A stretch of 6,619 nt of DNA from CAYOID01 sp964573115 (GTDB lineage: Bacteria > Desulfobacterota > Desulfovibrionia > Desulfovibrionales > Desulfothermaceae): the NCBI GenBank assembly GCA_964573115.1, contig CAZNIP010000140.1, positions 1-6,619 on the forward strand, read 5' to 3'. Position 1 is the stretch's first letter. Each line of letters begins with the position of its first letter. The notes under the pieces were generated by a model. The model was not told the DNA's origin and did not search any database. It saw only the letters and a program-made list of their open reading frames with translations. Of the stretch, positions 1-6,443 are shown one piece after another. Position numbers and translations under genes: made by a program.

Positions 1-3
1 CAA

Positions 4-55
4 GGGGAGCTGCCCGCAGGGCTGAGGGGTTCTTTCTTTCGAAGTTTCATACGAG
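4..55 (+). repeat. Left copy of a hairpin-bearing repeat, inverted relative to 6539-6591
   Basis: Bases 4-34 are a perfect reverse complement of 6561-6591 (31 of 31). Weaker similarity continues to base 55: after five mostly different bases both copies carry CGAA, one variable base, TTTC, and then ATACGAG, with a single-base indel before the last block. The repeat contains a small hairpin, GCCC (12-15), loop GCA, GGGC (19-22), flanked by GGGGAGCT and TGAGGGG. It reads like one member of a dispersed genomic hairpin repeat family rather than a transposon end, because no transposase is present. The similarity seen is direct; the family assignment is inference. Confidence 0.85.
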
Positions 56-58
56 AGG

Positions 59-107
59 TCAGAAGGCAGAAGACAGAGGACAGAGGACAGAGGACAGCAG
101 GCTGAAG
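59..107 (+). repeat. Tandem 7-nt repeat, about seven units, consensus NCAGARG
   Basis: Seven heptamers run in one register: TCAGAAG, GCAGAAG, three identical ACAGAGG (73-93), ACAGCAG and GCTGAAG. Related but out-of-register CAGA words continue to about 131. The tract is purine-rich on the + strand and begins four bases after the left hairpin repeat ends. The 7-nt period would shift frame if translated, so it is unlikely to be coding. It may be a variable-number repeat arising by slippage. It is not close enough to the start codon to be a ribosome binding site. Confidence 0.85.
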
Positions 108-132
108 CCAGACCGCAGAGACAGAAGGCAGC

Positions 133-147
133 CCGGCCGCTGGCCGG
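133..147 (+). other. GC-rich perfect hairpin in the leader
   Basis: CCGGCC (133-138), loop GCT, GGCCGG (142-147) form a six-pair all-GC stem with a three-base loop. It lies about 105 nt before the first start codon. No T-tract follows, so it does not look like an intrinsic terminator. If the transcript starts upstream it would fold in the 5' leader. A regulatory role is not shown by the sequence. Confidence 0.5.
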
Positions 148-238
148 CCTGACAGGTCGGTGGCAGAAGGGCGAAGGTGTCTTCATTGTTCTGAAGTTCA
201 GTGAAGATGGCAGAGTGAGGAGAGTTGACAGACCTCGT

Positions 239-246
239 GAGGGGAG
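239..246 (+). promoter_or_regulatory. Ribosome binding site for the 648-residue protein
   Basis: The purine run GAGGGGAG ends seven bases before the ATG at 254, an excellent Shine-Dalgarno match and spacing. It decides the start: an in-frame GTG at 215 would add 13 residues (MRRVDRPREGRDE), but those would be translated through this site and GTG has no better site of its own. Confidence 0.8.
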
Positions 247-253
247 AGACGAG

Positions 254-2200
254 ATGAAAACAGACACCACCGGACCGGCCCGGGAAAAAATCGATCTTGC
301 CGAGCTCCAGAAATGGAAGCAGCAGGGGACCATCATCACCGATGACCGGCGTCGCCGTCCGTTGTGGTTTGACGGCCGATTCCTGGACGCCAGGGCCCTG
401 AATGCGGAGCAGCAGTATTTTCTGGCCCGTCAGAGCGACTACGGCCGCGTCTCGGGCTTTGGGGTCATCAGCGGCCTTGACGTCCGGGTCCACAGCCAAA
501 AGGCCCGCACGGTCATCGTCGACAGCGGGCACGGCCTGACCCCGTCGGGTGCCCAGGTGATCCTGGAGGAATCCCTGACCGTGGATCTGGCCAATGTGGC
601 TGAAGGCCAACTGCTGGATGCCAGCTTCGGTATTTCAGCCATTCCCAAGGCCTCGCCCTTCAACCGCACCGGACTGTACATCGTCGCCCTGCGGCCCGTG
701 GAGTACACCGCCAATCCCATCAGTTCCTACCCCACCCATGTGGATGCCAAACGCAGCGTGCACGACGGTTCGGTGATCGAAGCCACGGCAGTGACCCTGA
801 TCCCCTATCCCGACCCAGGGGCGGCCACGGAACTTGAGCTTCGCCGCAGCCATGCGGCCCGGGAGATCTTTTTCGACCGGAGCTTGAAAGGCCAGCCCGA
901 GGCCGTCCTGCCCCTGGCCATGCTGGCTCTGGATCATGGGATCATCCGCTGGCTGGACGTGTTCATGGTTCGGCGGGAGATCGCCCAGCGGGAACGCAAC
1001 GTCTGGGGCCTTGGCGTCTCTCCGCGGCCGCTGCGTGCAGCCCATCTGCGCCAGTACAGCCTTCAGCTGGGGGACCTGCTGCAACAGCTGGGGCCCGGGT
1101 CCAGGATCGTTGCCAGCGAGCATTTTTCGGTCCTGCCGCCCGCCGGTCCCATGCCGGCCAGCGGCATCAAGGGCGAGAATTTCAGCCACAGCTTCTTCCC
1201 GGCAGACATGGATGTGGAACTGTCCATCGTTCCCGAGGACGAGCTCCCGGCCCTGCTGGAGGACTCCATGCTCCTGCCGCCTCTGGATCTCGAGCTGACC
1301 GGAGAGGCCCAGGAATCGACCTCAGTGCTCGTGGTCATGCCGGTGCCGCGTCACCGTTTCCGCAGCCTGAGCCAGAGCCTGCCGACCCTGACCCGGGAGC
1401 TGCCGGCAGCCCAGCCGGGACGGCTGGCCAAGCGCAAACCCATCACGGCCCTGAATCACCTCCTGAGCCGCCGGGTCTTCAGGCCTGCGGAGCCGGAAGA
1501 GGTCAGTGCAGACAGCCTCTGGCGGACCGAGCTGAGCAAGCAGAGCCAGCTCTGGTATCTGCGCCGCCGCAACCTGCAGACCAAGGCCGAGATCACCTCC
1601 TGGTCGGTGGACGTCCGAACCGATGAAAAGGGTTATGAGGACAAGGTCAACGAGCGCATCAACAGCCTCAACCTCAAGACCCGCTACCATGCCCTGCAGT
1701 CGCGGGCCACCAGCAGGGCCTCGGCAGAGCTGACCTCGTTTCTGGCCTCCCCCCTCATGCTGAAAGGTCCAGACGCCGCAGTCAGGGGGGCCGTGACAGA
1801 GCTGGAAAATGCGGAAACCCTGGACAGCCGGGCAGTGCTCAAGGTGGCCGAGCGTTTCAGCGAACCAGACTTCGGCGAAGGTCTGGCCCGCCTAGAGAAG
1901 ACAGGCTCGACCTTCAGCGGCAACACCCGGGTCATGGACAACCTCACCAAATCCGGAAAGCTGCCGGAGCTGGACAGGCTCAGCCGAACCCTGCCGGATG
2001 AGGAGTTCAAGGCCCTGACAAAAGACCTGACCGAGGCCGGCGCAGGCAGCGATGCCCAGGCTGTGGAGCGGGTCTCCAGGGTCATCGAGGACAAGACCGG
2101 GGCGGCAACAGTGCGGCGCGGTCCGGTGGTCAGCCGGCCCATCTCCGTCAGCCCGCGCATCGGCAGAGACATCTCCAGCCGCATCATCAGAAGAGGGTGA
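254..2200 (+). CDS. Large multidomain protein of unknown function, smaller paralogue of the pair
   Basis: I do not recognise this 648-residue protein as a named gene. Residues 36-77 carry F-x-GR-x-L-x3-AL-x2-EQ, then GRVSGFGVISGLDV, followed by a predicted beta region and GHGLTPSGAQVIL (92-104). Residues about 217-243 read AVLPLAMLALDHGIIRWLD, then VRRE. Residues 291-369 contain LPPAGPMP, SFFPADMDVEL, LLPPLDL and VMPVPRHRF. All these blocks recur in order in the downstream protein, so the two are paralogues over this stretch. WYLRRR (434-439) also has a counterpart there. Residues about 445-615 look helical and highly charged. The end (621-648) is a basic tail rich in R, I, S and P. No signal peptide, membrane segment or catalytic signature is visible. 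Compared with its partner it lacks the beta-sandwich insert, the long coiled coil and the large C-terminus. The N-terminal pattern resembles accessory proteins of phage-tail-like loci, but that is from memory and uncertain. Confidence 0.95.
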   Translation: MKTDTTGPAREKIDLAELQKWKQQGTIITDDRRRRPLWFDGRFLDARALNAEQQYFLARQSDYGRVSGFGVISGLDVRVHSQKARTVIVDSGHGLTPSGAQVILEESLTVDLANVAEGQLLDASFGISAIPKASPFNRTGLYIVALRPVEYTANPISSYPTHVDAKRSVHDGSVIEATAVTLIPYPDPGAATELELRRSHAAREIFFDRSLKGQPEAVLPLAMLALDHGIIRWLDVFMVRREIAQRERNVWGLGVSPRPLRAAHLRQYSLQLGDLLQQLGPGSRIVASEHFSVLPPAGPMPASGIKGENFSHSFFPADMDVELSIVPEDELPALLEDSMLLPPLDLELTGEAQESTSVLVVMPVPRHRFRSLSQSLPTLTRELPAAQPGRLAKRKPITALNHLLSRRVFRPAEPEEVSADSLWRTELSKQSQLWYLRRRNLQTKAEITSWSVDVRTDEKGYEDKVNERINSLNLKTRYHALQSRATSRASAELTSFLASPLMLKGPDAAVRGAVTELENAETLDSRAVLKVAERFSEPDFGEGLARLEKTGSTFSGNTRVMDNLTKSGKLPELDRLSRTLPDEEFKALTKDLTEAGAGSDAQAVERVSRVIEDKTGAATVRRGPVVSRPISVSPRIGRDISSRIIRRG

Positions 2201-2202
2201 GG
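2193..2202 (+). promoter_or_regulatory. Ribosome binding site overlapping the upstream stop codon
   Basis: GAGGGTGAGG spans the TGA stop of the first gene (2198-2200). GAGGG ends nine bases before the ATG at 2207, and the overlapping GAGG ends four bases before it. Ribosomes finishing the first protein would uncover this site, so the two genes are probably translationally coupled. Coupling is inferred from the 6-nt gap. Confidence 0.7.
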
Positions 2203-2206
2203 CCAT

Positions 2207-5200
2207 ATGAACGTCTTCCCGATCAACGATCCAGTCCAGGGTGAACAGATCCTGGCGGTTCAGCCAGCGATGGAACGCAGTCCGGAGGCGGACTGGCGGC
2301 AGCGGCTGGAGTACTTCAGCGGCCGCGCCCTGACCCACACGGCCCTGCGCCTGGAGCAGCGGAGCCGGTCCGGGCATCTGGCCACGCTGGGGCAGGCCGT
2401 TTCACCCGGCGTGGTCACCGGGCTGGAGGCCTCCGCAATCCAGACCGGCGACGAGGTGATCGTTGAGATCGCCGCCGGCATGGGCGTTGCAGCCAGTGGC
2501 GAGATCGTCCACATCAATCGAAATCAGCAGGTCCTGCTGGACGACATCCGGGTGTTCGCCCCCGCGGCCATGCTGGGCGGACAGGAGGGTGAAGGGGCCC
2601 CCGTGCTCGGCGATACCCTGAGGACGCTGCGGGCTGAGGGAGCGCCTCTTCCAGAGGCCATGGTTCTGGTCCTTCAGCCTGCGGTCGTGGTCCATTTCAG
2701 CCAGGACGCCTCCAGCGACCCCTGTGAGCTCGATCCTTCGGATGCAGCCTTGGCCAACTGGCAGTGGGTGGATGGTTGCCGTCTGGTGCTCTCTGCCTGG
2801 GACCCCGAGCTGAATCCTTTGCCGGTGGCGGGGAGCTGGCGGCGAAACCGCATCGCCTATGCCGTGTTCGATGCCGAACGGGGGCTGAGACAGGGCGAGG
2901 TCCTGCCCTGGATGCACGTTGGTGTGCCCATTGGACTGATCGGGTTGAGCTCCAGCCTGCATTTTGAATTCCTGGACCGCAATGCCGTGGTCCGGCGGGG
3001 CGGCCGGGCACGAGGCCTGGACGTTCCAATCACTCCAGCCGGAGACCGCTTTTTGTGGCAGGCCCGGTTCGAGCAGTTCAACGAGCATCTCGTCGACTGG
3101 ATCATGAACACACCTGGGCTGGAACCGGCAGACATCAAAGCCGGCACAGCGTTCCGGCGGCTGCCTCCGGTGGGCGTGCTGCCCAGGGAGGCCGTGGCCT
3201 CCCGCCGTCAGCTGCAGCATTTTTTCCCTCCGGGCTTCAGCGTCCAGGCCCGGGCCCTGCCCTATGAGCAGCTCGATCTGGCCATCGAGGAGAGCGCCGC
3301 CCTGCTGCCCTACGACCTCAACACTCCCGACCGGGTCGAGGTCCTCGTGCCTGTGCCGCAGGAACACTTTGACCCCAGGCTCCTGGTGGTGGAGGTCATC
3401 GATCCGGAGTTCGACCAGACCATTGCCCGTTTCGGGGCCCTGCGCGACGAATGGCTGGGCAGACGGATGATCGTGCGCAAAAAGGCTTCGGCCCTGTATC
3501 AGGCCATGAAGGGACGACCGCTGCTCTACCCGGCCGACGATCCCAATGCCGTGGATTCCCTGGAGCAGCCGGGGGAGTTCGAGGAACGGCACGTCAAGCG
3601 CGGGGACAGCTGCCGTTATTTCAGAGGCGCGGCCGCCCCGCCTCGAAACTGGGCCCAGAAGGGGTTTGACGACAGCAGCTGGAGCGAGGGAGCGACCAGC
3701 ATCGGCTATGCCACGGCAGGGCTGGGAACAAGCCTGGATGACATGCCTGGCACCTACCTGACCGTCTTCTTCCGTCACCGCTTTGACCTCGAATCTGTGG
3801 ATGAGGCCCATCGCTACACCCTCTCGGTGACCACTCAGGGCGGGTTCTATGCCTTTCTCAACGGCCGCCTGCTCAGGTCTGACAACGTGACCCGGCCGGC
3901 TCACAATGCCCCGGCTGCCGGTGACCAGCCCCTGGAGGCCCGGTTTTTCGAGCTGGGGGCCCTCAAGGGGAGCCTGATGCAGGGGGGCAACGTCCTGGCT
4001 GTCCAGGCCCACAACGCCAGTCTGAACGCTGAAGCTTTCAGCATCAGTGTCGAGCTCCTGGACACTGAAGACAGCTTCGGCACCACTGAACGGTCGATGC
4101 TCCGCCAGACCAGGATGTCGATCCCTTTCGGTCAGGAAGAGTTCGAGGCCGATGCGCTGGTCGAGCTGCGCCATCATCTGTCACAATCCCCTTTTCTCTC
4201 TGAACAGGAGGTGGCCAGGCTGGATGAGATCGGCATCGAGGAGTACGTCGAGTTTCTGGAGCACAAGGTCGACCTGGCCAACGACCGCGTCGAGTTCGGG
4301 TTTCTCCGCCTGCGCACCGACATGTACCGCGTCCGCCAGATGATGCTGGGCAATGAGGCCGGCACCAAGCTGGCCACGTCGCCGGCACTGGCCGAGATCG
4401 CCAAAGGCGACTCGGCAGTGGCCACCAAGAACGAGCTTTCGAACTTCTACCAGCGTATCAAGCAGGTCAAGCCCAAGAACGGCGGCAGCGACGGCGGAGG
4501 GGACATCCCCCTGACGAACGGGCCTGCCGGAGTGGGCGGCCATGTGGCCATCTCCAGGGAAGGATCCCTGTCCCGGGGCGGCACCTTCTTCTCCGGGGAA
4601 TTGAGCGGCCGGGATCTGACAGGACCGTCACGGCCTGGTGGCGTTGTGGACCGGGACACGGTCCTGCGCAGGAGAGATCCGGTCCTTGAGCGGGTCCAGG
4701 ACCCCGAGATGTCCTTTGCCACCATGTTCGAAAAGGAGACCAGCAGCGGGGCCCTGTTCAAGGCTGCCAGCACCCAGGAGGTGGGGGAACAGAACCCTGT
4801 GATCGGCAAGGTCCAGAACTTCAACAACGTGACCGTTGGGGAGCGGCTGGAGGAGTCCAGCGCCAACGTGTCCTACATGGCCGGGCTGGCTGTCAAAGGC
4901 GAGCTCATCGCTGATCTGCTGGAGACCGACATCAGCATCGACGACCTCAAGGTGCCTGGAGTGGCCTCCAACAACGAGCTGCTCACCTTCGCCGACATCA
5001 GGGCCGATCAAACCATCCTGAGTGAGATCACGGCCGGCACCTACGATCCAGTAGCCAGCGACGACGAGTCCGGGTTCTTCAATGCCGGGATCAAGGCCCT
5101 GGAAAGCGTGGTCAGCGTGCTGCGCCTGCTCGAGGGGCGGGTTCAGTCCTACCGCAGGGCCATCAGCCGGTGCAGGGACTCCCTGAAGGTCATCCAGGGC

Positions 5201-6436
5201 GAGCTGAGCAAGACCGACCACCGGCTGAAGACCCTTGGCGACGAGCTGGCCGAAAGCCGTCACGACGTGTCCGTGGCCAGGGCCTTGAAGACCGAGGAGC
5301 AGGCTCGCATCGACGCCTTGAACGACAAGCGGGACAAGCTCCTGGAAACCCAGGTCCCCTTCCTGCTCTTCCGTCGTCCGCGCACCGTGGACACCCGCCT
5401 GGAGAGCCCGGTTCACGCTGTCAACCCGGATCTCTCAGAGCAGCCTCTGCCCCTGTGCGACCTGTCCGAGGTGGAGACCCCCGAAGCTCTCGCCGCCATG
5501 CTGGACCTGGTTCGCGACGGCCCAATGAAATGGTTCGTGGCCGTGAACCTGATCCTGCCGCATCTGAGCCGGCTGTCCGATTTGCACGTGACCCTGTCCA
5601 GCGCCAAGAGCCGGGCACAGTCCAGGATCACCGTGCACCCGTTTCTGAAGATGAACTTCCAGGTCCCGGACGCCCTGCTCCAGGGCATGGGCAGTGCGGT
5701 CCAGCAATCGCAGAAGCGGGTTCAGGCCGAGCGCAGCAAGACCAGGGCCATCGACCTGGAGGGCTTTCAGCGCTTCGGCTGGCAGGAGGCTGTCAAGCGG
5801 GTCCCGGAGGTGGTCTCGCTTGGGGACCTCATCGACGGCAATCACGGCCGCATGGGAGCCAGCCTGAAGGCCGCCCGCGAAATGGAGATGATCACCCGCG
5901 TGGCCACCTGCCTCTACTCCAGCTTTTCCCAGGTGCCTGCCGGGATTCGCCTCGACTGGGCTGAAAGGCTGAGTCAGTTCGATCAGCCCGTCAACCTGCG
6001 CAATCTGTACTCCCTGCCCAGGTTCGGCGAGCTGGATTTTATCGAGCGCCACACCATGCAGCGCCTGGCGGACTGGCTCTACGGACGCGTCTTCAGCACC
6101 TCCAGCGAGGCCTGGAACACGATGAGCGACCTCATTCGGGTCGCCCTGCTGACCGCCAGCCACGCCCCGGTGAACCAGCTCATTGCCGGGACACTCCCTG
6201 AACCCGTGGTCGTCCGTCCTGGCAGCTTCGTGAATGTCATCGCCGACCTGACCCGGGTGCGGGTGGGCATGGCGGTGTCCATGGTCTCAGGGGGGACGGC
6301 CATGGCCCGGGGCAGGGTGGCGGACATCTCCGGCGGGCAGGTCAGGGCCGAGATGCACACGGTGGTTGGCGACAGTGCGCAGCTGGGGGCGGACTCCCTG
6401 GTCCAGATCGGACAGGGCGGCCTCAGGCAGCTCTGA
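2207..6436 (+). CDS. Giant multidomain protein with paralogous N-terminus, galactose-binding-like domain and coiled coil
   Basis: I do not recognise this 1409-residue protein as a named gene. Residues 29-390 mirror the upstream protein: F-x-GR-x-L-x3-AL-x2-EQ, VSPGVVTGLE (65-74), GMGVAASGE, EVLPW, FRRLPPVGVLP (316-326), FFPPGFSV, LLPYDL and VLVPVPQEHFD. Residues about 463-617 look like a galactose-binding-like beta-sandwich: W482-x4-FDDSSW, an IGYATAG segment, YLTVFFRHRFDL, then FYAFLNGRLLRSDNV, and GGNVLAVQAHN near the end. This layout is seen in carbohydrate-binding modules and in sialidase-associated domains. FLRLRTDMYRVRQ (699-711) matches the WYLRRR region of the partner. A glycine-rich linker lies at about 755-780. 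NFNNVTVGERLEES (871-884) begins a compact block that ends near 918. A coiled coil runs from about 958 to 1055. The remainder to about 1320 looks helical, and 1333-1405 is beta-rich with many V and G residues. No signal peptide, membrane segment or enzyme signature is seen. Likely a structural or binding protein; carbohydrate recognition is inferred. Confidence 0.95.
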   Translation: MNVFPINDPVQGEQILAVQPAMERSPEADWRQRLEYFSGRALTHTALRLEQRSRSGHLATLGQAVSPGVVTGLEASAIQTGDEVIVEIAAGMGVAASGEIVHINRNQQVLLDDIRVFAPAAMLGGQEGEGAPVLGDTLRTLRAEGAPLPEAMVLVLQPAVVVHFSQDASSDPCELDPSDAALANWQWVDGCRLVLSAWDPELNPLPVAGSWRRNRIAYAVFDAERGLRQGEVLPWMHVGVPIGLIGLSSSLHFEFLDRNAVVRRGGRARGLDVPITPAGDRFLWQARFEQFNEHLVDWIMNTPGLEPADIKAGTAFRRLPPVGVLPREAVASRRQLQHFFPPGFSVQARALPYEQLDLAIEESAALLPYDLNTPDRVEVLVPVPQEHFDPRLLVVEVIDPEFDQTIARFGALRDEWLGRRMIVRKKASALYQAMKGRPLLYPADDPNAVDSLEQPGEFEERHVKRGDSCRYFRGAAAPPRNWAQKGFDDSSWSEGATSIGYATAGLGTSLDDMPGTYLTVFFRHRFDLESVDEAHRYTLSVTTQGGFYAFLNGRLLRSDNVTRPAHNAPAAGDQPLEARFFELGALKGSLMQGGNVLAVQAHNASLNAEAFSISVELLDTEDSFGTTERSMLRQTRMSIPFGQEEFEADALVELRHHLSQSPFLSEQEVARLDEIGIEEYVEFLEHKVDLANDRVEFGFLRLRTDMYRVRQMMLGNEAGTKLATSPALAEIAKGDSAVATKNELSNFYQRIKQVKPKNGGSDGGGDIPLTNGPAGVGGHVAISREGSLSRGGTFFSGELSGRDLTGPSRPGGVVDRDTVLRRRDPVLERVQDPEMSFATMFEKETSSGALFKAASTQEVGEQNPVIGKVQNFNNVTVGERLEESSANVSYMAGLAVKGELIADLLETDISIDDLKVPGVASNNELLTFADIRADQTILSEITAGTYDPVASDDESGFFNAGIKALESVVSVLRLLEGRVQSYRRAISRCRDSLKVIQGELSKTDHRLKTLGDELAESRHDVSVARALKTEEQARIDALNDKRDKLLETQVPFLLFRRPRTVDTRLESPVHAVNPDLSEQPLPLCDLSEVETPEALAAMLDLVRDGPMKWFVAVNLILPHLSRLSDLHVTLSSAKSRAQSRITVHPFLKMNFQVPDALLQGMGSAVQQSQKRVQAERSKTRAIDLEGFQRFGWQEAVKRVPEVVSLGDLIDGNHGRMGASLKAAREMEMITRVATCLYSSFSQVPAGIRLDWAERLSQFDQPVNLRNLYSLPRFGELDFIERHTMQRLADWLYGRVFSTSSEAWNTMSDLIRVALLTASHAPVNQLIAGTLPEPVVVRPGSFVNVIADLTRVRVGMAVSMVSGGTAMARGRVADISGGQVRAEMHTVVGDSAQLGADSLVQIGQGGLRQL

Positions 6437-6443
6437 GGACGCG

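Noticed and set aside
4..40. Left repeat hairpin plus TTCTTTCTTT considered as a terminator of an upstream gene
   Set aside because: The stem has only four pairs, is separated from the T-rich run by TGAGGGG, and the run is interrupted by C. The repeat explanation fits better.
191..201. CTGAAGTTCAG, an 11-base dyad before the first gene, considered as an operator
   Set aside because: The arms are only five bases and the symmetry stops at once. No promoter elements can be placed around it with confidence.
1..253. Sigma70 and sigma54 promoter search in the leader
   Set aside because: No pair of boxes had both good matches and correct spacing. The TGGCAG at 161-166 lacks the GC element at the required distance.
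59..610. 183-codon minus-strand frame covering the leader and start of the first gene
   Set aside because: It runs through the heptamer repeats and antisense to the conserved N-terminal motifs, so it is almost certainly not a gene.
2402..4177. 591-codon open frame on the minus strand, opposite the larger gene
   Set aside because: It is entirely antisense to a frame with clear domain motifs. Its peptide is rich in G, Q, H and R with no recognisable motif, typical of a GC-rich shadow.
4628..5416. 262-codon minus-strand frame and the 264-codon plus-strand frame at 5170-5964
   Set aside because: Both overlap the coiled-coil and C-terminal coding region in other frames. Their compositions are biased and they show no domain pattern.
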